A stretch of 64,000 nucleotides of DNA from JBBDYG01 sp040901765 (GTDB taxonomy: Bacteria > Planctomycetota > Planctomycetia > Pirellulales > Lacipirellulaceae). Positions 9,400 through 18,328 of this stretch are shown here, in pieces. Location: positions 1 to 64,000 of the forward strand of contig JBBDYG010000067.1 of the NCBI GenBank assembly GCA_040901765.1, in the 5' to 3' direction. Numbering within the stretch: position 1 is the stretch's first letter; every line of letters starts with the position of its first letter. The notes under the pieces were generated by a model. It had not been told where the DNA came from. It saw only the letters and a list, made by a program, of their open reading frames with translations, and ran no database searches. A program made the position numbers and the translations under genes.

Positions 9400-11208
9400 T
9401 CACAACAATCGCCGTCGCAGGGTCCGCGTGGCGGCTAACAAGCACACGAGCAACATCGAGACAGCAGCGGAAGGTTCGGGCACGGCAGCCGCCGCGCCCG
9501 CGCCGCTCGGCAAGGAACCGATCACGACCACACCTTGCACCGTGCCACCGACCACTCCGGCCACATCACCAAAGTTTGCTTTCCACAGATTGTATCCGGC
9601 CTGAGTCGAGTCGGGGCTGCCGCCGTCGCGCCAGACGGTGTAATCGGCGGCATTCACCACGCCATCTCCGTTGTAATCGCCGTCTAGTTCGCCGCCAATA
9701 AGCGAAAACTCAAAGGTAAAGTCTGAGGCGCGGAGCGGATCTCCCGCAATGTCCACCAAATCTCCAAGATCAAGAATCGTACCGTCGCCGGCCAGCGCCG
9801 TCTGGTTCGCCCTGTTAAACTCCGTCACGCGGGACGAATTGACGTTGTCGGCCTGTTCCCAAGTCTGAAAGTTTTGATCGTCCAGGCTGTTCCACTGGCC
9901 GTCGGCGAATTTGAGCCGACCATCGACGGACTCAATCGTATACGCGTCGATGGCCACATCAAAAAACGGCGACTCGTTCTGAATGGCAGCCTGGCCCGTT
10001 GCAGGATCGATCGTGAGAACCAGGTTATTCTGTCCGCCCACGTATTCAATGATCCCATCGGTCGTGTAAGCCGGCGTCGCACCGTCGACCGGAACCGTGT
10101 AACTGAATGCGAGGTCTTCACCTACCAGCTCACCAAAAGCGGACGGCGGTTCCGGCAAGAACGGCGTGCCCAGCGCGAGCGAGCCTCCGACGTTAACCGT
10201 CGATGAGCCCCCCGGATTGAACTCCGTGAGGCGAAAATCGCTCACGTTGTCGGCTTCTTCCCATGTTCCACTTCCTTCCAAGCTATTCCAGGTTCCACCA
10301 AGCGAACCACTAGCGGAGGTGATGGTGTAGCCATCAAATTCAATGGGGCTGCCAATTGCGTTGAGAACGCTCGTCGATCCCGCGCCGCGATTGACTTGCA
10401 GAATCAACTTATTGGTGTACTGCAGAGTTGCCGTCGTACTCGTATGGTTGATCTCGAAGGCGCTGCCGCGTGGCACGACCGGCGACAGTGAATCATCCAA
10501 AGTAAATTGGCCGGCCAAGCTGGCGCCCGTCGCAAGATCCCAGGCATCGCCCAGCACCGGCGTATAGCCGCTAAACTCCGGCCGCACCAAGCCGCCCGCT
10601 TGAATTGAACCGCTGGCAGTAATCGACGAATGGCTGTTTCCCGTAATCACCGGCTGCAACACGCTCGTCCCTGTGAACGACAGCGAACCGGAACTTACGA
10701 AGCTGACGTTCGGCCCGATGACCCTGGTGCCGCCATTGAGCGTGCCGCCTGTCACTTGCAACGATGCGGTGCCAGCTCCACCCGTTTCGCCGAGCGTCAC
10801 TAAGCTCGTGCCGCTCGTGTTCACCCCCTGAACGCTCAGCGTACCGCCCCGTCGTACCATCAGTGCGCCAGTTCCGTTGAGGGCCAAGTTGCCCAGCACG
10901 GTCGCTTCGGTACCCGGCACCGCCGAAAGATTGCCGCCGCTGCGAATCTCCAAACTGCCCGAATTGACAATTCCTCCGGGGCTGGGCGGACTGTCATCGA
11001 CAAACGCGGACAGGCCCGCTCCGATCACTGCGATTTCATTCAGCGTGGCTTCCGGCCTAAAGGCGGGATTCCAATTGCCATCGTTATTCCATGTAGCGGG
11101 ACCAGCGGGAACGAAATTGACATTCGTCTGGCTGCTGGCCAGATTCGCTGCCGCGGCGAACATTGCCACCGCGAGCGACAGACTTCGAATTCTTTCAGAA
11201 ATGCGCAT
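9400..11208 (-). CDS. PEP-CTERM/dockerin surface protein with N-terminal beta-solenoid-like region
   Basis: 602 residues; ATG at 11208 has AGAGGA upstream and opens a signal peptide (SLAVAMFAAAANLASSQ). Residues about 25-250 are Ser/Gly/Thr-rich short repeats (NSGSLEIRSGGNLSA, NGTGALMVRRGGTLSVQG) of the beta-solenoid type seen in autotransporter-like proteins. Two copies of the WNSL/LTEFN beta domain follow (nt about 10410-9690), then dockerin-like repeats (GDYNGDGVVNAADYTVWRD) and a PEP-CTERM tail (VPEPSAAVSMLLVCLL, RTLRRRLL). No catalytic motif is visible, so a structural or binding role is inferred. Confidence 0.8.
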   Translation of the reverse strand: MRISERIRSLSLAVAMFAAAANLASSQTNVNFVPAGPATWNNDGNWNPAFRPEATLNEIAVIGAGLSAFVDDSPPSPGGIVNSGSLEIRSGGNLSAVPGTEATVLGNLALNGTGALMVRRGGTLSVQGVNTSGTSLVTLGETGGAGTASLQVTGGTLNGGTRVIGPNVSFVSSGSLSFTGTSVLQPVITGNSHSSITASGSIQAGGLVRPEFSGYTPVLGDAWDLATGASLAGQFTLDDSLSPVVPRGSAFEINHTSTTATLQYTNKLILQVNRGAGSTSVLNAIGSPIEFDGYTITSASGSLGGTWNSLEGSGTWEEADNVSDFRLTEFNPGGSSTVNVGGSLALGTPFLPEPPSAFGELVGEDLAFSYTVPVDGATPAYTTDGIIEYVGGQNNLVLTIDPATGQAAIQNESPFFDVAIDAYTIESVDGRLKFADGQWNSLDDQNFQTWEQADNVNSSRVTEFNRANQTALAGDGTILDLGDLVDIAGDPLRASDFTFEFSLIGGELDGDYNGDGVVNAADYTVWRDGGSPDSTQAGYNLWKANFGDVAGVVGGTVQGVVVIGSLPSGAGAAAAVPEPSAAVSMLLVCLLAATRTLRRRLL

Positions 11209-11259
11209 GTAAGTATCCTCTCGTAGTTGAATAGCAAGTCGTAAGATGAACGGTTGTGC

Positions 11260-12240
11260 TTAACAATTCCTCTTTCGACCGGCTGCTACGAGCAGAACTG
11301 CCGCCGCAATGCCACACAGGGCAAGAGAACCCGGCTCCGGCACGCCCAACGCGGCAATGGCCGCCTCGGCAGCCCCCGACCCCCCGGGAAAAGAAGCCTT
11401 CCACTCGCGGAAGTCCGCGAAGTCCACGAAGCCATCGTCGGTCGCGTCTCCATTCTTTCCCAAAAGTTGGTCCGTGAAGCTATTTGCTCGAATCGCAAGG
11501 TAGTCATTGGCATCGACGTCGCCGTCGTCGTCGGCGTCGCCGGGCATGCCGTAGTCGTAGCTGCCAGCGGCGTCGTACGTAAACCAGTCGGCCGGGTTGT
11601 TGGGAGAATAGTCGCCCGTTGGATTTTCGGCGACGAACATGACGTCGAATTCCGTTCCACCAATGGGATTGAACGTCAACCCATTGGGCGAAACGGGGGT
11701 ACGGCTGATTGCGAACTCGAGAAAGTCGGCGCCGCCGGAGTTGTCAGAATCGCCAACGGCAACTGTCTTGCCGGCGGCCCCTCCCACGAACGCGCCCGCC
11801 GGATTAAAGGCGTTCCATCCCGCCGTTCCACCAAGATTGAATTCGATGCCGATGGGTAATCCCGCAATATCCGGATTCACCGCGCCGTTTAGGCCGGTGG
11901 CTTGATTTTGATCCAAATCAAAGAAAACCCAGTTGGAGAAGCCATCGACCATATTGTCCGCGGCGTTGCGATACAAAACGTAAATAAAGTTGTCGTTGTG
12001 AGCGATCGCGCCACCCAAGATATCAATCGCAATTCGAGGACCGGGCACAGACCCGTCGCCCACGGCGTCGTCCGGGTACCACGCGGCGTTTTCCCAATCC
12101 GAGAGATCACCGTCCATCTGAAAGAACCCGTTTGGCATCGGGTTGCTGCGAGTTGCCACGGAGGCCGCGCGCAAATCTCCGACAATGCTCGCGGCAATTA
12201 CCAAACTACAACTGCAAATATGCCTGGTCGCAAACTTCAT
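11260..12240 (-). CDS. PEP-CTERM protein with dockerin-like repeats
   Basis: 326 residues from the ATG at 12240, which has GGAGAA nine bases upstream; an earlier ATG at 12306 lacks this. Signal peptide to about residue 26. The body has a DGDLSDWENAAWYPDD segment and FSNWVFFDLDQNQATG, resembling the CBM9-like/DOMON fold of secreted carbohydrate- or heme-binding proteins, but I cannot assign it firmly. Dockerin-like GDADDDGDVDANDYLAIR and a second repeat ending FREWK are followed by a PEP-CTERM tail (VPEPGSLALCGIAAAV, GRKRNC). Lies between the lipoprotein gene and the beta-solenoid gene. Confidence 0.75.
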   Translation of the reverse strand: MKFATRHICSCSLVIAASIVGDLRAASVATRSNPMPNGFFQMDGDLSDWENAAWYPDDAVGDGSVPGPRIAIDILGGAIAHNDNFIYVLYRNAADNMVDGFSNWVFFDLDQNQATGLNGAVNPDIAGLPIGIEFNLGGTAGWNAFNPAGAFVGGAAGKTVAVGDSDNSGGADFLEFAISRTPVSPNGLTFNPIGGTEFDVMFVAENPTGDYSPNNPADWFTYDAAGSYDYGMPGDADDDGDVDANDYLAIRANSFTDQLLGKNGDATDDGFVDFADFREWKASFPGGSGAAEAAIAALGVPEPGSLALCGIAAAVLLVAAGRKRNC

Positions 12241-12344
12241 GAGATTTCTCCAGTAACCAAAAGCGAGGTAAAACAAAGCTTGGAACATCAAACAACGGCT
12301 AAGCACAATGAGCGAATCGTGAAATGTTGTGAGTCATTCGACTG

Positions 12345-12752
12345 TTACTTTTTCTGGGAAGTTGTAAACTTAATCACTAAGTCGCCGGCTGCATCCGCAG
12401 TGAGGTCGATCTCCTGTGGTGAATCGCTCAGCGGAAGTTGGACCATCTCGTCGACCTGCCCGCGCTGATAATCCTGAATGACCTTGCCTGTCTTCTTGAA
12501 CGCTGTGGCGGTCACTCGATACTTGCCCGCGGATAGTCCATGATCTTCCGGCAATTGCAGCACTCCGGCTTCGACCATGCCTCCCGCTCCCGTCCCTCCC
12601 TCCAGATCGACGGGGTCGAATCGTACAGTACCGCTCTCCATCGGCGCTCCGTCGACCAACACCTGTCCATCGATCGGAAGCTCCCCCGAACCGCACGCGG
12701 CACAAGCCGCCAGTCCAACAGCCATCGCAAACAGCGAGAACCAATTCTTCAC
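12345..12752 (-). CDS. Small lipoprotein, carboxypeptidase-regulatory-like fold
   Basis: 135 residues if started at GTG 12752, chosen because AGGAGG lies nine bases upstream; an ATG at 12803 would add 17 residues. Signal peptide FSLFAMAVGLAACAACGSGE gives a lipidation cysteine (AAC/CGSG). The mature part (LPIDGQVLVDGAPMESGTV, FDP, AGKYRVTATA) has the GxVxxDGxPxxxGxVxF pattern of small planctomycete lipoproteins with a transthyretin-like fold. It directly follows a DUF1559 gene, as does the lipoprotein at 58415. Exact function is unknown. Confidence 0.75.
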   Translation of the reverse strand: MKNWFSLFAMAVGLAACAACGSGELPIDGQVLVDGAPMESGTVRFDPVDLEGGTGAGGMVEAGVLQLPEDHGLSAGKYRVTATAFKKTGKVIQDYQRGQVDEMVQLPLSDSPQEIDLTADAAGDLVIKFTTSQKK

Positions 12753-12899
12753 GGACGATTGCCTCCTGCAAAACTGCATTTCAAAGCAAGGAATTCCCAC
12801 CACGGCAACGCGCTGGACTATCTACTCCGCGCTCCCAGAGGGGAAACAGCTCCAGGATCGCCTGCCCCGATGCTTGCGATCCTGTCACTGGAAGAACCC

Positions 12900-13991
12900 T
12901 CACGGAAGCGCGGCGTTGGCTTCATTTCCACGCGGCGTACCCGCCGCTCGCCAAACCTGTAGGTCGATGTCGTCATTAATCATTCGCACGCTCCCGTCGC
13001 ACATGCTTGCTACGACGCCACCCGAATGAAAACTACGCGATGTGTGAAGAATCATGTTCAAGGTTGAAAGTGATGCGACGCACGGAGCAGGTGCATTGGG
13101 AAACCGATCGCTGGTGTCGCACCATCGGACCAAATCGGGCGTTTTATCATTCGGGCGATAGAACTGCATAATTACGGGGCCTTCGTCGTACGATATCACT
13201 CCGCGAACCGTACACAGGCCGCCTGCAATCAATTCCGAAGTCAACAACGTGTGCGAAGTGCCGTCCGTAATTTGGCTAAACTTGTCGCCGTGGTTGTAGC
13301 TGAAGACGCCATCGGCGCGGGGGAATCGCGTATTCTTGCGCGGCGCCTCGAGTTGCGATGCGCTGGCAGGCGCCGTGGGCGGATCGGTGTCGAACACGCT
13401 GCCGAAGTTCCCGGCATATGAAATTCGCCCGTAACCGTCTGGATCAGGGGCTGAAAAGCCACATACCGTTCCCCCTTCATTGAAGTTCATTGAAGCGCCT
13501 TCGTCCGACGGGCAATGAAACGAAGAAATCTTCGCCGACCGAACCTCGCGAATGGTGGGTGATGGCTGGGTACCCGCGCCCGGATTCCAGGTCCATTCGA
13601 TCTCACCGGCAATCCGGGCTTCCTCAACGTATCCAAACAAGCGCGCCGCCCACGACCATTCCCCGTATGGGACGCCCGCGGTGAGACCACGGCCATATCC
13701 ACCTTCGGGCAGCGGCCCGTAACCCGGCGGGAGCGAACCGAAATCGTTGCTATACAGATGCAGCCCCAAGGCGACTTGCTTCGTGTTGTTCGTGCATTGC
13801 GAGCGTCGCGCCGCTTCGCGGGCCGCTTGTACGGCGGGAAGCAGCAGGGCCACCAAAATCCCGATAATGGCGATCACCACCAGCAATTCAACGAGGGTAA
13901 ACCCCGCAGATCGCGTCATGCACGGGCGTCGCAGTTTGGAGTTCAGGTGCAACAAAACGCCTCCATCAGTTTCACTACACTCGCATCTCAT
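12900..13991 (-). CDS. DUF1559 prepilin-like protein
   Basis: 363 residues from the ATG at 13991, chosen because GGAGG lies nine bases upstream; an ATG at 13919 nearer the cleavage site has no ribosome binding site. A long basic leader precedes the prepilin cleavage motif GFTLVELLVVIAIIG, then LLPAVQAAREAARRSQC as in all DUF1559 members. The C-terminal half has the family's CPSD, FSYNHGDKFSQITDGTSHT and SFHSGGVVASMCDGSVRMI blocks. Probably a type II secretion-like pseudopilin at the cell envelope. First gene of the minus-strand run, divergent from the XylR-type regulator across about 350 bases. Confidence 0.9.
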   Translation of the reverse strand: MRCECSETDGGVLLHLNSKLRRPCMTRSAGFTLVELLVVIAIIGILVALLLPAVQAAREAARRSQCTNNTKQVALGLHLYSNDFGSLPPGYGPLPEGGYGRGLTAGVPYGEWSWAARLFGYVEEARIAGEIEWTWNPGAGTQPSPTIREVRSAKISSFHCPSDEGASMNFNEGGTVCGFSAPDPDGYGRISYAGNFGSVFDTDPPTAPASASQLEAPRKNTRFPRADGVFSYNHGDKFSQITDGTSHTLLTSELIAGGLCTVRGVISYDEGPVIMQFYRPNDKTPDLVRWCDTSDRFPNAPAPCVASLSTLNMILHTSRSFHSGGVVASMCDGSVRMINDDIDLQVWRAAGTPRGNEANAALP

Positions 13992-14347
13992 TTCGAGCGA
14001 CCTCCAATCAACAGCCGCACCCGTGTAAGGCGCGCACCCTCTACGCGGCAACAGGATTTGAATTCCCTGAAGTAGCATCCACGTCGTAGGGGTCAAGCCT
14101 GTAGGATTCGGCGTCATTCGCCGAGCAACCGAAAGAAGAAACCCCACCCTGTTTCGAACTGCCATGTCCGAGATTGCGGATCGATCAAAATGCCGGAAGG
14201 TCATTCCGAGGCACCCGCGTACTTAATCATGATAGTGCCGCCAAGGTGAGTTTGGCAATTAAATAATGCGTCCGAGTTCTTTCGTTTTTTCGCGGGTCTT
14301 GTTTCGCAGGGCCGATTACGACATTATCACGCTTGGAGGAATAAATC

Positions 14348-15544
14348 ATGCGAAAAACGATGCCTCACGTCGCTTTGATTGTGGAAACCTCGATGGCCTA
14401 CGGGCGGGGAATCTTAAGCGGCATATCGAAATATATGACTACCCATGAACCCTGGTCGATCTATGTCGATCAACGGGGACTGAGTGAACCACCGCCTACT
14501 TGGTTGTCCGATTGGACCGGCAACGGCGTCATCATGCGTGCTCAGACCAAACGCATCGCGCAAGCCGTCGCCGATTTGGGAGTGCCAGCGGTTGACACAC
14601 AGCATCAACTCCAAAGTCTCAATGTGCCGGCTGTTGTCGCCGATCATCAAGCGGTGGCGCAGATGGCTGCCGACCACTTCTTCGAGCGTCATTTCCGTCA
14701 CTTTGCTTTCGTGGGTGTCGAACGCGCGCTGTGGTCGAAAATTCGGCGGAGCGCGTTCGTCGACATCCTGCAACGGGCGGGCCACACTTGCCACGTCTAT
14801 TCGCCAATTTCCCGGCGACGATTTTTGGAAAGTTGGGAGGGCGGTCAACAAGACCTCGCCGAGTGGTTGCAAGACTTGCCCAAGCCCTTGGGCGTTTTCG
14901 CCGCTCACGACCTCCGTGGGCTGTGCGTGCTCGATGCTTGTCGCCGCATCGGAATCTTGGTTCCCGAACAGGTGGCCGTGATTGGCGTCGATAACGACGA
15001 AACGCTGTGCAACCTAGCCGACCCGCCTTTGTCGAGCATCAAGATAAACTTCGAGTTAATCGGCTATGAGGCTGCCGCGTTGCTCGATGACTTGATGCAG
15101 AAAAAAAAGCCGCCCAAGAAGCCCATCACGGTCAGTCCGCTAAGTGTCGTTACGCGGCGTTCGACGGATATCGTGGCGATTGACGACGCGCTGACCGCAC
15201 AAGCAGTGCGGTTCATTCGCCAACATGCGTGCGACGGCATCTCGGTGGCGGAGGTCGCACAGCATTGTGCCGTTTCACGGCGAGTCGTCGAACGCAGCTT
15301 CGCGCACTTCTTAGGCACCTCGCCGCACGAGCAGATCGTCCGCGCCAAATTGTCGCGGGTGAAGCAATTGCTTACCGAAACCGACTATTCGCTCGATACG
15401 ATCGCTTCCAAGAGCGGGCTGTCGCATGCCGCTTATTTGAGCGTGCTCTTCAAAAAAGTAGTGGGGCGAACGCCTGGAGAGTACCGGCGGGTCGCCCAAA
15501 ATGGACATGGTCTTACTTCGCACAACGGCAATGAAAAGAATTAA
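14348..15544 (+). CDS. XylR-type AraC-family transcriptional regulator
   Basis: 398 residues with GGAGGAATAAATC before the ATG. Residues 1-270 form a periplasmic-binding-protein-like sensor domain of the XylR/LacI type (ALIVETSMAYGRGILSGI; FAFVG; GVFAAHDLRGLCVLDACRR; VAVIGVDNDE). Residues about 285-385 form an AraC double helix-turn-helix (ISVAEVAQHCAVSRRVVERS; YSLDTIASKSGLSHAAYLSV; GRTPGEYRR). This architecture normally senses a sugar and activates nearby genes. The divergent minus-strand run starting at 13991 is the obvious target, though no operator is proven. Confidence 0.9.
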   Translation: MRKTMPHVALIVETSMAYGRGILSGISKYMTTHEPWSIYVDQRGLSEPPPTWLSDWTGNGVIMRAQTKRIAQAVADLGVPAVDTQHQLQSLNVPAVVADHQAVAQMAADHFFERHFRHFAFVGVERALWSKIRRSAFVDILQRAGHTCHVYSPISRRRFLESWEGGQQDLAEWLQDLPKPLGVFAAHDLRGLCVLDACRRIGILVPEQVAVIGVDNDETLCNLADPPLSSIKINFELIGYEAAALLDDLMQKKKPPKKPITVSPLSVVTRRSTDIVAIDDALTAQAVRFIRQHACDGISVAEVAQHCAVSRRVVERSFAHFLGTSPHEQIVRAKLSRVKQLLTETDYSLDTIASKSGLSHAAYLSVLFKKVVGRTPGEYRRVAQNGHGLTSHNGNEKN

Positions 15545-15710
15545 TGGCTGCGCCGCTCGCGCGCAATACCCCGCGGATGTTGACAATATCGGCAAAGCGG
15601 GACTGTTGCAATTGTAAAGGACAATTATCTCGCGGTCCGCGCAAATACAGTTCTCCTGTATTGTATCCGGTGAATCGGCTCGGCGAGCAGTGTCACATCC
15701 GCCGCAGCAC

Positions 15711-15754
15711 GCTTCAATGTGGCCGCGGCTGATCAGCCGCGGCCACATTGAAGC
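15711..15754. repeat. 44-bp perfect palindrome
   Basis: The two 22-base halves are exact reverse complements with no loop; the centre is GCCGCGGCTGATCAGCCGCGGC. It lies between the regulator stop (15544) and the hicB-like gene start (15776). It lacks a T-run on either side, so a simple terminator is possible only as a bare hairpin. A mobile palindromic repeat is the other reading. Confidence 0.85.
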
Positions 15755-15775
15755 CACTCCGTAGAGCACCTCCCC

Positions 15776-15976
15776 ATGCGTCTAAAAGCCATCTACGAAC
15801 CCTCAGACGAAGGCGGGTACACCGTCTATGTCCCCTCGTTGCCGGGGTGTATTTCGGAAGGCGATACCCTCGACGAGGCGCGGGAGAACATTCGTGAAGC
15901 GGTCGCGCTCTATCTTGAGCCGGCCGAGGAGCTAACGGCGCCTGAAGGCGTTGTTGTCGAGGAATTAACCGTGTGA
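15776..15976 (+). CDS. HicB-like antitoxin domain protein, solitary
   Basis: 66 residues: MRLKAIYEPSDEGGYTVYVP then SLPGCISEGDTLDEARENIR and EAVALYLE, the degraded RNase H-like core of HicB. It is the minimal single-domain form with no C-terminal DNA-binding helix-turn-helix or ribbon-helix-helix. No HicA-like reading frame precedes or follows it; the downstream bases soon become a recombinase remnant. It could be an orphan antitoxin left after loss of its toxin. Ends VVVEELTV. Confidence 0.8.
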   Translation: MRLKAIYEPSDEGGYTVYVPSLPGCISEGDTLDEARENIREAVALYLEPAEELTAPEGVVVEELTV

Positions 15977-16263
15977 CTTCGCGCGTCGATTTTTCGGCAA
16001 GTAGGGTGCGCGATATTTGACCGCAAAGGTGGGCCATTTCGAACCGTCGCCGACGTTCGTTTTGTGCCATCGACGCACCTTCTCCCCGCACTCCAAAACC
16101 AGTCCGCCGCAAACCGTCCGCCAGTATACGGATTTCCATTGCTAGCACAAGCAGTTATTTCACGGCCGTGTAGAGCATATCCGATTGGCGTCGCCGATCG
16201 GCACCCTCGCTCAAGCCCAACTCGCCGGAGTGGGGGGCAAAGAGGCGCCATTGCAGATCGCCA

Positions 16264-16822
16264 AGCGTCATCGTCCGACGACCCCATCTCTGGTCATAAG
16301 CTGCTGGAAAAACAACTGACGAAGCTTCGGAAGGAGCAGGCATTAGTGGGAAAGAACATGGCGCGGGCCAAGAGCGCCGTTGTATTTAAAACGGTCGAGG
16401 CAGAATTCAGCCGCCTGGACGAGGAGGTCCGCGAATTGGAACTCAAGCTTGACCAGCGGGGAACGGCTGCCGACCGTCAGCCCGGCTCAGTCTCTCCGGC
16501 TCAAGTGGTGGAGCAAGCCATGCAGCTCCTGGAAAATCTCGGCGATTGCTCTGACGACCAAGCAAGCCGTCAATGGCTGGGTGAATTGCTGCGCCGACTT
16601 GAAGTGCGGCTATGGCTCAAATTCAAGGACAATCCCCGCGACAAGCGCCCGAAACGCGTGCTGGGAAGCGGCGTGGTAACCGCCGGCGATATTGCCCCGA
16701 AAACGATTCACATGCAATTTGGTGGTGACTGCCTGCCGGTGGCGGGCGGTGGCGATGGGAGCGTTTACCCGGTCGCTGAAATGCTTCCACTACCAATCGC
16801 CAACGGAAGAGCAGATCTATAA
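16264..16822 (+). pseudogene. Serine-recombinase C-terminal remnant
   Basis: The open frame reaches back to 16064, but family-like sequence begins about 16264. A charged coiled coil (LLEKQLTKLRKEQALVGKN, then FSRLDEEVRELELKLDQ) is followed by RQWLGELLRRLEVRLWLKF and VLGSGVVTAGDI, the layout of large serine recombinases after the zinc-ribbon. The catalytic N-terminal resolvase domain is missing; upstream codons in this frame are Ser/Arg/Pro-rich and look non-coding. A fragment of an integrative element is the likely source. A shifted frame continues to 16877 (SPTEEQIYNQGHARRAVTEL) without a recognisable domain. Confidence 0.5.
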
Positions 16823-16908
16823 CCAAGGGCATGCACGGCGTGCCGTAACGGAACTTCTGAAAAACAACGCGAATTAGCTGGGCCGAGACGGCACACGGAG
16901 TGTGCCTG

Positions 16909-18210
16909 CTACTTTTCGGTCGCTGACTTCACCAACCGCCGGTACAGATCAAGCGTCCGCCCGGCCATTTTATCGGCGTGGTAGCGGTCGAAGACGGCTT
17001 GTTTTCCGGCTCGGCCGAGGTTGGCGGATCGTTCGGGATCGCCCAGCAGTGCGGCGAGCTGGGCGGCAAGGCCTGCAGTGTCGTGAGGTGCGAAGAGTAC
17101 GCCGCCACCGGTATCGCCCACTATTTCGGGAAAGCTGCCATGGGCCGGCAAGACCACCGGCACGCCGCAAGCCATGGCCTCCAGGGCAGGCAGTCCTTTG
17201 CTTTCGCGGTAAACGGTCGGCGTGCTAAACACGTCGAGCGACTTGAGGAACGCGATCTTACCGGTTCGATCAAGCTCGCCCACATAGCGGAACCGACCCG
17301 CGAGCGGGCCTCGCTCGGCGCGACGCGTTATATCTTCGAGATATTTCCGGTCGGACGGCCCGAGGTAGCCTGCGGCGTGAAGTTCGACGTCGAAACCTCC
17401 ATTGGTTGCGATCTGCTCGCACGCTTCGACCAGCAGGTGCAGACCCTTGGCGTGGCAGATGCGGGCCAAGTAGCCGATGCGGAGCCGAGCGTTTTTCTCG
17501 CGCGGCGAACGGGCGTCGTAACCGGTCAATTCGAGTCCGTGCGGAATCACATGCACGCACTCGCGCGGGACCGCCAGATAGTCGGCCATGAAGTCGGCGT
17601 AGTATCCGTTCAGCGCCACAAAGGCATCGACCTGCTGTGACCGCTCACGGAGCAGTTCGCGCGCGACTTGATAGTGCGGCGGCTGGAGTTGTTCGAGGAA
17701 CAGATCCTCGCCCGAAAGCGAACACACCACGGGTGGGCCGCAGCGCTCGGCGATGCGCCGCGCCAGGCCGACGAACATCGAGTTGGAAAGGTGGACGACA
17801 TCGGGTCGTACGTCGTCGATGAGCCACGTCACAAGCTTATCAAGCTCCTTACTCTGGTGGCCCTCTTCGCCGCGGAGCATCGAGACGGTTAGGTCGCCGA
17901 GCTTGGCCGGATCGACGCTCGGGCCGCCGCGGGTGGCAAGGTTCAACAGCCACCGCTGGTCGAGCAGGCGGTCGAGCCACCACGGCGTGTGCCGAAAGAT
18001 AGCCAGCTTCTGCTGCAAGTAAACGTTAATACCGCCGAAGAAAACGCGGGGCAGGCTCACGTCTGGCTCGTCGGTCCGCAGGGGCGTGTACGTCGGCACG
18101 AGCAGCACGTCTTCGCCGCGCTTGAGCAGCGCGGCGGCAAGCGTGTTGTCGTGCAGGCAACTGCCGCAATACATGCCAGCGGCCCCAGCGGCGATGTAGG
18201 CGATGCGCAT
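16909..18210 (-). CDS. Family 4 (GT-B) glycosyltransferase
   Basis: 433 residues from the ATG at 18210, where MRIAYIAAGAAGMYCGSCLH begins a classic GT4 N-terminal Rossmann fold; an upstream extension through the inverted repeat at 18233-18310 is unlikely. HVIPHGLELTGYD and LRIGYLARICHAKGLHLLVE mark the linker and donor-binding domain, and ESKGLPALEAMACGVPVVLP the E-x7-E nucleotide-sugar signature. Substrate is unknown. Last of four minus-strand genes that could make and glycosylate a small aromatic or terpenoid product, but co-transcription is not shown. Confidence 0.85.
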   Translation of the reverse strand: MRIAYIAAGAAGMYCGSCLHDNTLAAALLKRGEDVLLVPTYTPLRTDEPDVSLPRVFFGGINVYLQQKLAIFRHTPWWLDRLLDQRWLLNLATRGGPSVDPAKLGDLTVSMLRGEEGHQSKELDKLVTWLIDDVRPDVVHLSNSMFVGLARRIAERCGPPVVCSLSGEDLFLEQLQPPHYQVARELLRERSQQVDAFVALNGYYADFMADYLAVPRECVHVIPHGLELTGYDARSPREKNARLRIGYLARICHAKGLHLLVEACEQIATNGGFDVELHAAGYLGPSDRKYLEDITRRAERGPLAGRFRYVGELDRTGKIAFLKSLDVFSTPTVYRESKGLPALEAMACGVPVVLPAHGSFPEIVGDTGGGVLFAPHDTAGLAAQLAALLGDPERSANLGRAGKQAVFDRYHADKMAGRTLDLYRRLVKSATEK

Positions 18211-18232
18211 GAATGCGGATTGCGGAATTGTT

Positions 18233-18310
18233 GGGTGCCACTGCTGGCTCGTCCAGCAGTGGGAAGCTGGTACCAGGGTCGCACTGCTGGGCGAGCCAGC
18301 AGTGGCACCC
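18233..18310. repeat. Inverted repeat with 29-base arms
   Basis: The left arm (18233-18261, beginning GGGTGCCACTGCTGG) and right arm (18282-18310) are reverse complements with a single mismatch, separated by 20 bases. It fills the gap between the halogenase-like and glycosyltransferase genes. It resembles the mobile hairpin repeats scattered through planctomycete intergenic DNA. Confidence 0.8.
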
Positions 18311-18328
18311 GAGATGATAGATTGTAGC

